Assembly: GCF_008329605.1 (NCBI RefSeq)
Contig: NZ_NPKO01000003.1
Location: 186,001-250,000 of the forward strand
Direction of reading: 5' to 3'
Length of the DNA stretch: 64,000 bases
Source of the DNA: Mycolicibacterium sp. P9-64
Lineage (GTDB): Bacteria; Actinomycetota; Actinomycetes; Mycobacteriales; Mycobacteriaceae
Part shown: positions 43,813-54,917 of the stretch, piece by piece
Position numbering within the stretch: position 1 is the stretch's first letter
How the letters are laid out: the number at the start of each line of letters is the position of its first letter
Program-made: the position numbers and the translations under genes
The notes under the pieces: generated by a model
The model's database searches: none
What the model saw: only the letters and a program-made list of their open reading frames with translations
What the model was told of the DNA's origin: nothing

Positions 43813-43830
43813 CTCTGACTTTAGTCAGAG
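43813..43830 (-). promoter_or_regulatory. 18-bp palindrome at the MarR-GNAT start, candidate operator
   Basis: CTCTGACT-TT-AGTCAGAG, perfect 8-bp arms, two bases before the marR-gnat ATG. It covers the putative -10 (TAAAGT, 43823-43818 on the minus strand) and the last codons and stop of the upstream membrane-protein gene. Position and symmetry fit an autoregulatory MarR operator. There is no U-run, so it is not a terminator. Confidence 0.6.
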
Positions 43831-44375
43831 GTTTCGGTTTGGGCAGCCAATCCGGCGGCACGATCCGCCCTGGCCAGTAACCGCTCCTGCAGCGTCGGCC
43901 ACCAGGTGACCTCGATGATCAGCAGCGCGAGGTACACACAGGAGGCCACGGCCTCGCGCGTCGAGCCCGCGAGGGTGTCCCAGATGGCCATCGCCGCGGC
44001 CGCCGTCAGGACGATCCAGATCAGCCACCGGAACGGGCGGGCAGCGTGGGCAGCCGCGTGAATGCCGTCGCGGTAGTCGGTGACCGCATACCCGAGGCGC
44101 GCATCGGCGATCCGCTCGCCACGTCGGGCGGCGCGTACCACGCCCACTCGCTCGTAGGCGGTCAAATCCCTTGCCCCAGGCCAGTATCGGGCCATCCGAC
44201 GGTCCATCACGATCCCCCAGCCCACGCCGACGAGGATGAACACGATGGCGCCGGACAGCAGCATCCCAGAGTCGAGGACCGCCAAACAGCCCAAGAACAG
44301 CCCGGCGGCGGCGCCGACGGTTACCCCTCTGGCCACACGACCGCCACGCCACACCCAGGCCGGAACGGTCACCAT
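43821..44375 (-). CDS. Hypothetical membrane protein
   Basis: A 184-residue protein with two N-terminal helices (about 17-35 and 38-56, GAIVFILVGVGWGIVMDRRM), a cytoplasmic basic middle and two helices near 116-132 and 142-158 (IWIVLTAAAAMAIW, ASCVYLALLIIEVTW). No family recognised. Start ATG 44375 or GTG 44372; weak ribosome binding site. Downstream of sufT on the same strand; its stop lies in the MarR palindrome. Confidence 0.8.
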   Translation of the reverse strand: MVTVPAWVWRGGRVARGVTVGAAAGLFLGCLAVLDSGMLLSGAIVFILVGVGWGIVMDRRMARYWPGARDLTAYERVGVVRAARRGERIADARLGYAVTDYRDGIHAAAHAARPFRWLIWIVLTAAAAMAIWDTLAGSTREAVASCVYLALLIIEVTWWPTLQERLLARADRAAGLAAQTETSD

Positions 44376-44411
44376 GGACTGATTGTCCGGTGTCAGCCCC
44401 TCAATCAGGAG

Positions 44412-44778
44412 CTAGACGGTGAACCCCAGCGCCCGCAGCTGCTCGCGGCCGTCGTCGGTGATCTTGTCGGGGCCCCACGGCGGGTTCCACACCCAGTTGA
44501 TCTTGATGTCGGTGACCAGACCGGCCCCCACCAACGCGGTGCGCGACTGATCCTCGATGACGTCGGTCAGCGGGCACGCCGCCGAGGTCAGCGTCATGTC
44601 GATCAGCGCGACGGCGCCGGCATCGGTCTGCTCGAGGTTCAGCCCGTAGACCAATCCGAGGTCGACGACGTTGATGCCCAGTTCGGGATCGACGACGTCG
44701 CGCATCGCCTCTTCGAGGTCGGCGAACACCTCATCCGAGAGGGCCTCGCGGGTCTCCCCCGTCGCTTCGCTCGTCACC

Positions 44779-44798
<20 letters not shown>
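44412..44798 (-). CDS. sufT: SufT-type Fe-S maturation factor (DUF59/MIP18)
   Basis: A 128-residue DUF59 protein of the SufT/PaaD group, an accessory factor for Fe-S cluster assembly. Core: DVVDPELGINVVDLGLVYGL and the cysteine motif LTSAACPLTDVIED. An N-terminal extension (residues 1-25) includes codons formed by the dispersed GAGCGAAGCGAC element (SEATGE). ATG 44798 has AGGAGGAG four bases upstream. Overlaps the end of sufU by 20 bp. Counterpart of Rv1466. Confidence 0.94.
44761..44772. repeat. Dispersed GTCGCTTCGCTC element, copy in sufT
   Basis: Single copy of the 12-mer core of the tandem repeats near trxA, here within codons 9-13 of sufT (extended identity CCCGTCGCTTCGCTCG, 44758-44773). 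Confidence 0.8.
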
Positions 44799-46568
<1,770 letters not shown>

Positions 46569-47342
46569 TCAGGCCCCGGCTGCCGCGGCCTGTGTGAACC
46601 GCTCGTAGCCGTTGGCCTCGAGCTCGTCGGCGAGCTCGGGGCCGCCGGACTCGATGATCCGGCCGTCGAAGAAGACGTGCACGAACTGAGGCTGGATGTA
46701 GCGCAGGATGCGGGTGTAGTGAGTGATCAGCAGAACTCCGGCGTTCTCGGCCGCCGCGTAACGATTGACGCCCTCGCTGACCACGCGAAGCGCGTCGACG
46801 TCGAGGCCGGAGTCGGTCTCGTCGAGGATCGCGATCTTCGGCTTGAGCAAGCCGAGCTGCAGGATCTCGTGGCGCTTCTTCTCGCCGCCCGAGAACCCTT
46901 CGTTGACACTGCGTTCGGAGAAGGCCGGGTCGATGTCGAGGTCCGTCATCGCGGACTTGACCTCTTTGATCCAGTGCCGCAGCTTCGGCGCCTCACCGCG
47001 TACCGCGGTGGCGGCCGTGCGCAGGAAGTTCGACATGGATACCCCGGGCACCTCGATCGGGTACTGCATGGCCAGGAACAGCCCGGCGCGCGCGCGTTCG
47101 TCCACGGACATCTCGAGGACGTCCTGCCCGTCGAGCGTGATCGAGCCCGAGGTGACGGTGTACTTGGGGTGGCCCGCGATCGCGTAGGACAGCGTCGACT
47201 TGCCGGAGCCGTTGGGCCCCATCACGGCATGCGTCTCGCCCGACTTCACGGTGAGGTTGACACCCTTGAGGATCTCGATGTCAGCGCCACCGTCGGCGTT
47301 GACGACGGAGACGTGCAGGTCCTTGACTTCCAATGTGGTCAT
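46569..47342 (-). CDS. sufC: SufC ATPase of the SufBCD complex
   Basis: ABC-type ATPase that drives the SufBCD scaffold. Walker A GPNGSGKST, signature FSGGEKKR, Walker B AILDETDSGLD (the SufC form). 257 residues. I start at ATG 47342 (MTTLEVKDLHVSVVNADGGA), two bases after the sufD stop, rather than the TTG two codons earlier. Counterpart of Rv1463. Confidence 0.96.
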   Translation of the reverse strand: MTTLEVKDLHVSVVNADGGADIEILKGVNLTVKSGETHAVMGPNGSGKSTLSYAIAGHPKYTVTSGSITLDGQDVLEMSVDERARAGLFLAMQYPIEVPGVSMSNFLRTAATAVRGEAPKLRHWIKEVKSAMTDLDIDPAFSERSVNEGFSGGEKKRHEILQLGLLKPKIAILDETDSGLDVDALRVVSEGVNRYAAAENAGVLLITHYTRILRYIQPQFVHVFFDGRIIESGGPELADELEANGYERFTQAAAAGA

Positions 47343-47344
47343 GA

Positions 47345-48523
47345 TCAACTACTCTTCGACTCGGTGATGGCTAGTTCTCGTTCGATGGCTTCGGTGAGGC
47401 GCTCACGCACCGCGGGCACGGCGATCTTGGCGATGATCTCGCCGAAGAAGCCGCGCACCACCAGGCGTCGGGCTTGGTCCTCCGGGATGCCGCGGGCCCG
47501 CAGGTAGAACAACTGCTCGTCGTCGAAACGCCCCGTCGCACTGGCATGTCCGGCTCCGACGATCTCGCCGGTCTCGATCTCCAAATTGGGTACCGAATCG
47601 GCGCGGGCCCCGTCGGTGAGCACCAGGTTGCGGTTCGCCTCGTAGGTGTCGGTGCCGGTGGCCTCGGCGCGGATCAGCACGTCGCCGATCCACACGGTGT
47701 GCGCGTCGGGCCGCTTGGAATCCGGATCACCTTGCAGCGCACCCTTGTACAGCACGTCGGACTTGCAGTTGGGCTGGGAGTGATCGACGAGTAGCCGCGA
47801 CTCGAAGTGCTGACCGTCGTCGGCGAAGTAGGTACCGAGCAATTGCGCCTCGCCGCCGGGAGCGGCGAATCGCACCGTAACCGAGGTACGCACGACGTCG
47901 CCGCCGAGCGTGACGGCGACGTGCCCGAGCACCGCGTCCTTGCCGAGCCGGGCGTGGTGCGCGCTCACGTGCACCATGTCGTCGGCCCAGTCGGCGATCC
48001 AGATGACGCCGACGTTGGCCGCGTCACCGACGATGATCTCCACGTTGTCGGCGTAGGTTCCGCTGCCGCGCAGATCGACGACCACGGTGGCCCTCGACAG
48101 CTCCTCGACGCGGATCTGCAGGTGCCCGTACGCCGTCGCACCCTCGCCGGGACCGCTGACGGTGATCTCGATGGGTTCGGCGACCTCGGTGTCGCGCGCC
48201 ACGGTCACGATCGTCGCCTGATTGAACGACGAGAACGCTTGCGCAGCAACACGATCAGCGGGGACACCGGCCTGGCCGAGACGCTCGTCGCCACGACGAA
48301 CGGTCTCCACCGTCACGCCATGGCGTTCGACGACCTCGATGAGTGCACTTCCGGTCGCGGGTGCGGAGCCGTCGTGCAGGCCACGCAGCCGCTTGAGCGG
48401 GGTGAATCGCCACAATTCGTCGCGTCCACCGGGCACCTCGAAGGCATCGACGTCGAACGAGGCGAACATCTCGCCCTTGTTCTTGATGATCCCTTCGGCG
48501 GCCTCAGTGAGATTCTGAGTCAC
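47345..48523 (-). CDS. sufD: SufD scaffold protein
   Basis: Beta-helix subunit of the SufBCD Fe-S scaffold. The C-terminal family block runs GHASATGRFDDEQLFYLRAR then GIPEDQARRLVVRGFFGEI. 392 residues. GTG 48523 shares one base with the sufB stop (TAGTG). Counterpart of Rv1462. Confidence 0.95.
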   Translation of the reverse strand: MTQNLTEAAEGIIKNKGEMFASFDVDAFEVPGGRDELWRFTPLKRLRGLHDGSAPATGSALIEVVERHGVTVETVRRGDERLGQAGVPADRVAAQAFSSFNQATIVTVARDTEVAEPIEITVSGPGEGATAYGHLQIRVEELSRATVVVDLRGSGTYADNVEIIVGDAANVGVIWIADWADDMVHVSAHHARLGKDAVLGHVAVTLGGDVVRTSVTVRFAAPGGEAQLLGTYFADDGQHFESRLLVDHSQPNCKSDVLYKGALQGDPDSKRPDAHTVWIGDVLIRAEATGTDTYEANRNLVLTDGARADSVPNLEIETGEIVGAGHASATGRFDDEQLFYLRARGIPEDQARRLVVRGFFGEIIAKIAVPAVRERLTEAIERELAITESKSS

Positions 48524-49950
48524 TATCCGACTGCACCTTCCATCTGAAGCTCGATGAGCCGGTTGAGCTCGAGCGCGTACTCCATGGGCAGTTCCTTGGC
48601 GATCGGCTCGACGAAGCCGCGCACCACCATCGCCATGGCCTCGTCCTCGGTCATGCCGCGGCTCATCAGGTAGAACAGCTGATCCGCGCTGACCTTGGAC
48701 ACGGTTGCCTCGTGGCCCATCGTGACGTCGTCCTCGCGGATGTCGACGTACGGGTAGGTGTCGCTGCGGCTGATCGAATCAACGAGCAGCGCATCGCACT
48801 TCACGCTCGACTTGGAACCGTGGGCACCCTTGTTGACCTGAACCAGGCCGCGGTAGGACGCCCGGCCGCCGCCGCGCGCGACGGACTTCGAGATGATGTT
48901 GCTCGACGTGTTCGGCGCGAGGTGCAGCATCTTGGCGCCGGTGTCCTGGTGCTGTCCCTCGCCTGCGAACGCCACCGAGAGCACCTCGCCCTTGGCGTGC
49001 TCACCGGTCATCCAGACCGCCGGGTACTTCATGGTGACCTTCGAGCCGATGTTCCCGTCGACCCACTCCATGGTGGCGCCCGCCTCGGCCCGCGCCCGCT
49101 TGGTGACCAGGTTGTAGACGTTGTTCGACCAGTTCTGGATGGTGGTGTAACGGCAACGGCCGCCGGGCTTCACGATGATCTCGACGACGGCCGAGTGCAG
49201 CGAGTCGCTCTTGTAGATCGGCGCGGTACAGCCCTCGACGTAGTGCACGTAGGCGTCCTCGTCGACGATGATCAGCGTGCGCTCGAACTGGCCCATGTTC
49301 TCGGTGTTGATCCGGAAGTAGGCCTGCAGCGGGATGTCGACGTGCACGCCCTTCGGCACGTAGATGAACGATCCGCCCGACCACACCGCGGTGTTCAGCG
49401 CGGAGAACTTGTTGTCCCCCGCCGGAATCACGGTGCCGAAGTACTGCTTGAAGATCTCCGGGTGCTGCTTCAGCGCACTGTCGGTGTCCAGGAAGATGAC
49501 GCCGAGCGCCTCGAGGTCCTCACGGATCGAGTGGTAGACCACTTCGCTCTCGTACTGGGCAGCCACACCGGAGACCAGCCGCTGCTTCTCCGCCTCGGGG
49601 ATGCCGAGCCGGTCATAGGTGTTCTTGATGTCGGCGGGCAGGTCGTCCCACGTGGCGGCCTGCTTCTCGCTGGAGCGCACGAAGTACTTGATGTTGTCGA
49701 AGTGGATGCCGTCGAGGTCGGAACCCCAGTTCGGCATCGGCTTCTTGTCGAACGTGCGCAGCGCCTTGAGCCGGACGTCGAGCATCCACTCGGGCTCGCT
49801 CTTCTTGGCCGAGATGTCGCGCACCACGGCCTCACTCAGACCGCGCTGAGCGCTTGCGCCCGCGACGTCCGAGTCAGACCAGCCGTAGCCGTAATTGCCA
49901 AGGGAGGCAATGGCTTCCTCTTGGGTAAGGACCTCCGGGGTGGTCGTCAT
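48523..49950 (-). CDS. sufB: SufB scaffold protein, intein-free
   Basis: Catalytic beta-helix subunit of the SufBCD scaffold where clusters form. ATG 49950 has AAGGAG seven bases upstream and overlaps the sufR stop (ATGA). At 475 residues it is a plain SufB: motifs [40 protein letters not shown], and C-terminal [20 protein letters not shown] are contiguous. M. tuberculosis SufB (Rv1461, about 846 residues) carries an intein; none is present here. Confidence 0.97.
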   Translation of the reverse strand: MTTTPEVLTQEEAIASLGNYGYGWSDSDVAGASAQRGLSEAVVRDISAKKSEPEWMLDVRLKALRTFDKKPMPNWGSDLDGIHFDNIKYFVRSSEKQAATWDDLPADIKNTYDRLGIPEAEKQRLVSGVAAQYESEVVYHSIREDLEALGVIFLDTDSALKQHPEIFKQYFGTVIPAGDNKFSALNTAVWSGGSFIYVPKGVHVDIPLQAYFRINTENMGQFERTLIIVDEDAYVHYVEGCTAPIYKSDSLHSAVVEIIVKPGGRCRYTTIQNWSNNVYNLVTKRARAEAGATMEWVDGNIGSKVTMKYPAVWMTGEHAKGEVLSVAFAGEGQHQDTGAKMLHLAPNTSSNIISKSVARGGGRASYRGLVQVNKGAHGSKSSVKCDALLVDSISRSDTYPYVDIREDDVTMGHEATVSKVSADQLFYLMSRGMTEDEAMAMVVRGFVEPIAKELPMEYALELNRLIELQMEGAVG

Positions 49951-50693
49951 GTCGACGCTCCTTGCTTGGTGGTGACTTCGGCGCGGGCTGAACGCCGAAT
50001 GGTGGATGACTTCTCGGGACCAATCGGTACGTGGGTGGTACACGCGCAGTCGCCGTTGACGATGGTGGCCAGCCGCTGGACGTGAGTGCCCAGAATCTCG
50101 GCGAAGGCCTCGCGTTCCGTCTCGCACAGTTCGGGGAATTCCTCCGCGACGTGCGATACCGGGCAGTGGTGCTGACAGATCTGCACGCCGCCAAGCGGTC
50201 CGGTGACCGGCGTCGTGGTGGTCGCGTAACCCGCCTGGGTGAGTGCGCCGGCAACCCGGTCGGCGGCACCCTTGACGTCACCGTCGGAGGCGTCGGAGAC
50301 CCCAGCCAGGATCGTGTCGATGCGCCGGCGTGCGAACGTCTGGATCGCCTCGTCGCCACCGATCTCGCGCAGCTGCCGCATGGCCGCGACCGCGAGATCG
50401 TCGTAGGTGTGCTCGAGCTTCCCGCGCCCTGCGGCCGTGAGCCGGTACCGCTTGGCGGGCCTGCCCCTGCCGTTGTGCTGCCAGCTCGCTGCTGCGTTCG
50501 ACTCCGCGTCGCCGTTCTCGATGAGCGCATCGAGGTGACGACGCACGCCTGCAGCAGAGATACCGAGCCGATCACCGATCTGGCTTGCCGTGACGGGGCC
50601 CTCCAGCAACAGCTGGACGATGGCGCTTCTGGTGTGACCGTCGGAGGTCGGCGCGGGAGACCCCGCGTTCGAAGACTCCGAAACTAATTTCAC
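49947..50693 (-). CDS. sufR: Fe-S sensing repressor SufR
   Basis: Winged-helix repressor of the suf operon (248 residues). DNA-binding domain at about 20-100 ([23 protein letters not shown]); C-terminal cysteines likely bind the Fe-S cluster: CQHHC, then Cys in FPELCETE. I start at GTG 50693 ([11 protein letters not shown]) because the operator-like repeat overlaps it and no ribosome binding site exists, fitting a leaderless mRNA; a GTG 18 codons upstream (50747) is the alternative. First gene of sufRBDCSUT. Counterpart of Rv1460. Confidence 0.92.
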   Translation of the reverse strand: MKLVSESSNAGSPAPTSDGHTRSAIVQLLLEGPVTASQIGDRLGISAAGVRRHLDALIENGDAESNAAASWQHNGRGRPAKRYRLTAAGRGKLEHTYDDLAVAAMRQLREIGGDEAIQTFARRRIDTILAGVSDASDGDVKGAADRVAGALTQAGYATTTTPVTGPLGGVQICQHHCPVSHVAEEFPELCETEREAFAEILGTHVQRLATIVNGDCACTTHVPIGPEKSSTIRRSARAEVTTKQGAST

Positions 50694-50706
50694 AACACCA
50701 TTGTGA
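50690..50706 (-). promoter_or_regulatory. Candidate SufR operator over the sufR start
   Basis: Perfect inverted repeat TCACAA-CACCA-TTGTGA (5-bp spacer); the GTG start of sufR lies in one arm. Similar TCACA/TGTGA spacing was reported for the M. tuberculosis SufR site (from memory). Binding here would block suf transcription. The upstream arm overlaps a weak -10 (CACAAT, minus strand). Confidence 0.6.
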
Positions 50707-50783
50707 CGGAATTGGTGAACCGAGGCTAGCAAGGCGACCCTTACCACGCAGGGCCAGGGAACCCCGACGGTTACGCTGCTCTG

Positions 50784-52487
50784 ATGGCAGCCCGCCTACG
50801 GTCCCTCAGTTCGGCCGTCGCCCGCTGGCACGCCGATGAGTCGACCGTCGGGTCGCCACTCGTCGCCGGCGAGGTGGCGTCGCTTCGTCGCACCCGCGTC
50901 TTCGGGGCGACGGGCACCGTGTTGATGGCGATTGGAGCACTCGGGGCCGGCGCGCGTCCCGTCGTCCAGGATCCCACGTTCGGGGTCCGGCTGCTGAATC
51001 TGCCGTCCCGCATCCAGACCGTCTCGTTGACCATGACCACGACCGGTGCGGTGATGATGGCGCTCGCGTGGCTGATGCTTGGCCGGTTCGCGCTCGGCAG
51101 TCGCCGCATGTCGCGCAGCCAGATGGACCGCACGCTGCTGCTGTGGGCGATGCCACTGCTGATCGCGCCGCCGATGTACAGCAGGGACGTCTACTCCTAT
51201 CTCGCGCAGAGTCAGATCTCGCTGCTCGGGCTCGACCCGTATCGCGTCGGACCTGCGCCTGGCCTTGGCCTCGACCACGTCTTCACGCTGTCGGTACCGA
51301 CCATGTGGCGCGATACGCCGGCGCCGTACGGGCCGCTGTTCCTGTGGCTGGGGCGCGGCATATCGGAGCTCACGGGGGAGAACATCGTCGCCGCGGTGCT
51401 GTGTCACCGGGTCGTGGTGCTGGTCGGAGTGGGGCTGATCGTGTGGGCCACACCGCGTTTGGCCCGGCGATGTGGAGTGGCCGAGGTCAGCGCGATTTGG
51501 CTGGGACCGTGCAACCCGTTGCTGCTCATGCATCTCATTGCAGGCATCCACAACGAAGCCCTGATGCTGGGGCTGATGCTGACGGGCCTCGAGATCGCCC
51601 TGCGCGCCATCAGCCGTACTCGCGACAACAAGCCCGCCGGTCCGCTGCTGCCGCGCCCTCTGCACTGGCCGCAGGGGCGTGCCGACTGGGTGACGTGGAT
51701 GCCGCTGGCCATGTTGGTCGCAGGAACCACGCTGATCACCATGTCGTCACAGGTGAAGCTGCCGTCGCTGCTGGCAGTGGGGTTCGTCGGGATGGCTCTT
51801 GCGTGCATGTGGGGCGGAACCCTTGGGGCCTTCGTCAAGGCGGGCGGACTGGTGACGGCGATCGCCGTCGTGGTGACGGTGCTGATCGGCTGGGCCAGCG
51901 GGCTTGGCTTCGGTTGGCTGTTCACCCTCGGAACGGCGAACGTCGTGCGGTCGTGGATGTCGCCACCAACCCTGCTCGCCCTTGGCACCGGCCAAGTCGG
52001 CATCCTGCTCGGGCTCGGCGACCACACCACCGCGATCCTTGGCCTGACCCGCGCCATCGGTGTGATCCTGATCGCAATTCTGGTCTCCTACCTTCTGCTG
52101 GCCGTGATGCGCGGCCGGCTGCACCCAGTCGGCGGCCTCGGCGTTGCGCTCGGCGCGACCGTGCTGCTGTTCCCGGTGGTGCAGCCCTGGTATCTGCTGT
52201 GGGCGATCATCCCGTTGGCGACCTGGGCGACCCGGCCGGGATTCCGCGGTACCGCCATCGCAAGCAGCCTGGTGGTGGGCATATTCGGGCCGACGGCCAA
52301 CGGTGACCGGTTCGCCTTGTTCCAGATCCTCGACGCGACGCTGGCAAGCCTCGTCATCGTGGCGATCCTCATCGCGATCACCTACCGCAGGCTGCCGTGG
52401 CGGCCGCTGCCCGACGTCAACGGAGAAGCGTCGCGACCACCGCCGGCACCGGCAGCCAAATCCGACGCTTACGCTGAGTACCCGTGA
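50784..52487 (+). CDS. mptB: Alpha-(1->6)-mannopyranosyltransferase MptB-like (GT-C)
   Basis: Polyprenyl-phosphate-mannose-dependent mannosyltransferase for the lipomannan/lipoarabinomannan core. GT-C fold with about 13 membrane helices; the catalytic acidic pair lies in the first loop, PPMYSRDVYSYLAQ. 567 residues, Pro-rich tail. ATG 50784 has no ribosome binding site but a -10 box TACGCT (50772-50777) exactly six bases upstream, so a leaderless mRNA is likely. Counterpart of Rv1459c. Overlaps the ABC ATPase gene (GTGA). Divergent from sufR. Confidence 0.92.
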   Translation: MAARLRSLSSAVARWHADESTVGSPLVAGEVASLRRTRVFGATGTVLMAIGALGAGARPVVQDPTFGVRLLNLPSRIQTVSLTMTTTGAVMMALAWLMLGRFALGSRRMSRSQMDRTLLLWAMPLLIAPPMYSRDVYSYLAQSQISLLGLDPYRVGPAPGLGLDHVFTLSVPTMWRDTPAPYGPLFLWLGRGISELTGENIVAAVLCHRVVVLVGVGLIVWATPRLARRCGVAEVSAIWLGPCNPLLLMHLIAGIHNEALMLGLMLTGLEIALRAISRTRDNKPAGPLLPRPLHWPQGRADWVTWMPLAMLVAGTTLITMSSQVKLPSLLAVGFVGMALACMWGGTLGAFVKAGGLVTAIAVVVTVLIGWASGLGFGWLFTLGTANVVRSWMSPPTLLALGTGQVGILLGLGDHTTAILGLTRAIGVILIAILVSYLLLAVMRGRLHPVGGLGVALGATVLLFPVVQPWYLLWAIIPLATWATRPGFRGTAIASSLVVGIFGPTANGDRFALFQILDATLASLVIVAILIAITYRRLPWRPLPDVNGEASRPPPAPAAKSDAYAEYP

Positions 52488-53416
52488 CCTCCCGTTCCGA
52501 CATCCCCGTGCTGATCCAAGGGGTCAGCAAGCGGTACGGGTCGACGACGGCGGTCGACGGGCTCGATCTCGAAGTGCAGCGCGCCGAGGTGTTTGCACTG
52601 CTCGGACCGAACGGCGCAGGCAAGACCACCACCATCGAGATGTGCGAAGGGTTCACGAAGCCCGACTCCGGCACGATTGCAGTCCTCGGCCTCGATCCCA
52701 TCGCCGACAACGCCCAGCTGCGTGAGCGCATTGGCGTGATGCTGCAGGGTGGCGGCGGCTATCCGGCGGCGCGTGCCAGGGAGATGCTCGATCTGGTCGC
52801 CGCCTACTCGGCCAACCCGCTCGATCCCGCATGGTTGATGGACACCCTCGGCCTGACCGAGGCCGCCCGCACCACCTATCGACGGCTGTCCGGCGGGCAG
52901 CAGCAGCGCCTCGCCCTGGCGTGCGCCGTGGTGGGCAGGCCCGAGCTGGTGTTCCTGGACGAGCCGACCGCAGGCATGGACGCGCACGCACGAATCGTGG
53001 TGTGGGAGTTGATCGACGGGCTGCGCCGTGACGGTGTCACCGTGGTCCTCACCACCCACCAGCTAACCGAGGCCGAGCAGCTCGCGGACCGGTTGGTGAT
53101 CATCGATCACGGCGCTGCGGTGGCGGCAGGTACGCCCGCCGAGCTGATGGGGCGCGGCGCGGAGAACCAGCTGCGTTTCTCGGCTCCCCCGAAACTCGAT
53201 CTGTCGCTACTGATCTCGGCCCTGCCCGAGAACTACCGGACGGTCGAGACGGCGCCAGGTGAATATCTCGTCGAGGGGCACGTCGACCCGCAGGTGCTTG
53301 CCACCGTGACGGCATGGTGCGCGCGACTCGACGTGCTGGCCACCGACATGCGCGTCGAGCAGCGCAGCCTCGAGAACGTCTTCCTCGACTTGACCGGACG
53401 GGAGCTGCGGCCGTGA
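52484..53416 (+). CDS. ABC transporter ATP-binding protein (Rv1458c-like)
   Basis: ATPase of an exporter. Walker A GPNGAGKTTT, signature LSGGQQQR, Walker B VFLDEPTAGMD. C-terminal domain (residues 225-310) is of the drug/lipid exporter type. 310 residues. GTG 52484 overlaps the mptB stop; its stop overlaps the permease start (GTGA both). Substrate not known; linkage to mptB suggests a mannosylated or envelope compound. Confidence 0.93.
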   Translation: MTSRSDIPVLIQGVSKRYGSTTAVDGLDLEVQRAEVFALLGPNGAGKTTTIEMCEGFTKPDSGTIAVLGLDPIADNAQLRERIGVMLQGGGGYPAARAREMLDLVAAYSANPLDPAWLMDTLGLTEAARTTYRRLSGGQQQRLALACAVVGRPELVFLDEPTAGMDAHARIVVWELIDGLRRDGVTVVLTTHQLTEAEQLADRLVIIDHGAAVAAGTPAELMGRGAENQLRFSAPPKLDLSLLISALPENYRTVETAPGEYLVEGHVDPQVLATVTAWCARLDVLATDMRVEQRSLENVFLDLTGRELRP

Positions 53417-54195
53417 CTTCACCACACAACCGCTTCGCACCGGGCACGTTCACGCCCGACCCGCGCCCGGCAACGGTGCCCAAGATGCTGGCCGCGCAGT
53501 TCGGCCTCGAGCTGAAGCTGCTGCTGCGCAACGGTGAACAGCTGCTGCTGACGATGTTCATCCCGATCACGCTGCTGGTCGGCCTGACGCTGCTGCCCTT
53601 CGGCTCGTTCGGGGACAACCGGGCAGCCAAGTTCGTCCCCGCGATCATGGCGCTGGCCGTCATCTCGACGGCGTTCACCGGCCAGGCCATCGCCGTGGCC
53701 TTCGACCGGCGCTATGGCGCACTGAAGCGACTCGGCGCGACCGCGCTGCCGGTGTGGGGCATCATCGCGGGCAAGTCGCTGGCCGTGGTTACCGTGGTGT
53801 TCCTGCAGTCGATTCTGTTGGGCGCCATCGGCTTTGCGCTGGGCTGGCGCCCTGCGATCGCCGGGCTGGCGTTGGGCGCGGTGGTCATCGCGCTCGGCAC
53901 TGCCGGGTTCGCCGCGCTGGGGCTGCTGTTGGGCGGCACCCTGCGCGCCGAGATCGTGCTGGCGGTCGCCAACCTGCTGTGGTTCGTCTTCGCCGGCCTT
54001 GGCGCCCTCACGCTCGGCGGCGGCATGGTCTCGCACGGTGTGCAGTGGGTGGCCAGGCTGACGCCGTCCGGCGCGCTGACCGAGGCATTGAGTCAGGCGA
54101 TGATGCCGTCGGTGGACTGGTTCGGCATCGCGGTACTGGCGGTGTGGGGTGGTGTCGCCGCCCTGTCCGCGCTGCGCTGGTTCCGCTTCACCTGA
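53413..54195 (+). CDS. ABC transporter permease, ABC-2 type (Rv1457c-like)
   Basis: Integral membrane subunit partner of the preceding ATPase. Six helices typical of ABC-2 permeases: about 45-62, 75-95, 108-130, 140-165, 170-190 and 230-250. 260 residues. The GTG start is 53413; a longer in-frame opening from 53314 lies inside the ATPase gene. The stop lies 9 bp from the stop of the convergent LysE gene. Confidence 0.92.
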   Translation: MTSPHNRFAPGTFTPDPRPATVPKMLAAQFGLELKLLLRNGEQLLLTMFIPITLLVGLTLLPFGSFGDNRAAKFVPAIMALAVISTAFTGQAIAVAFDRRYGALKRLGATALPVWGIIAGKSLAVVTVVFLQSILLGAIGFALGWRPAIAGLALGAVVIALGTAGFAALGLLLGGTLRAEIVLAVANLLWFVFAGLGALTLGGGMVSHGVQWVARLTPSGALTEALSQAMMPSVDWFGIAVLAVWGGVAALSALRWFRFT

Positions 54196-54203
54196 CGATT
54201 CGG

Positions 54204-54869
54204 CTACCTCAGTGCCACGGCAGGCGTCGCACGCAACGCCTCCACGATCAACCTGCCGCCCAGTGCGGTCACGACGCCGCCCGCTACCCGGTCGATCCAG
54301 TGCTTTCCTCGCAGATACGCCGCACGTGGCTTCGAGGACGAAAAGAGCACGGCAACGATGGTGTACCAACCCATTTCGACGGCGAAGGTCAGCGGCGGCA
54401 AGGTCCAGAACATCCACACCGGAATCTGGGCGGGCAGGAACGCCGCGAAGATGCTCGCATACCAGATGGCCGTCTTCGGGTTGCTGAGCTGCGTCGCGAA
54501 TGCGATCACGAAGGATCGGCGCCATCCTCCGGTCGCGGGCCGTCCGTCGACGGCCGCCATGGCAAGCGGCGTGCGTGCGCCGCGCCACAGGCGGACGCCG
54601 AGATAGACGAGGTAGGCACCGCCGGCCACCTTCAGCGCCATGTACAGCCAGTCGACTTGCATCAGCAGTGCCTGCAGTCCGCCGAGCGCGAGGCCGGAGA
54701 AGACCATGCCGCCCAAGCCCATGCCCAGGGCAGATGCCAACCCGTCGCGCCGCGAGAGCGCGGCGGCCGCGCGCACCACGACGACGAAGCTGGGCCCAGG
54801 GCTGACCGCGCCGATGGCCAACGTGCCGAGGATGCTGAGGAGGGCGAGCTGAGCGGACATGGCATCCAT
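54204..54869 (-). CDS. LysE/RhtB-family amino acid exporter
   Basis: Membrane exporter of 221 residues with five to six helices and the family motif GAVSPGPSFVVVVRAAAALS near the N-terminus, followed by DGLASALGMGLGGM. Substrate could be an amino acid or derivative. Start ATG 54869 or ATG 54860; weak ribosome binding sites. Convergent with the ABC permease, divergent from ctaA. I do not recall it at this locus in M. tuberculosis, so it may be an insertion here. Confidence 0.9.
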   Translation of the reverse strand: MDAMSAQLALLSILGTLAIGAVSPGPSFVVVVRAAAALSRRDGLASALGMGLGGMVFSGLALGGLQALLMQVDWLYMALKVAGGAYLVYLGVRLWRGARTPLAMAAVDGRPATGGWRRSFVIAFATQLSNPKTAIWYASIFAAFLPAQIPVWMFWTLPPLTFAVEMGWYTIVAVLFSSSKPRAAYLRGKHWIDRVAGGVVTALGGRLIVEALRATPAVALR

Positions 54870-54917
54870 GTAACCGCCCCATTCGGTCGCCGTCCAGCTA
54901 GTTCGAAGCGGAGCCCT

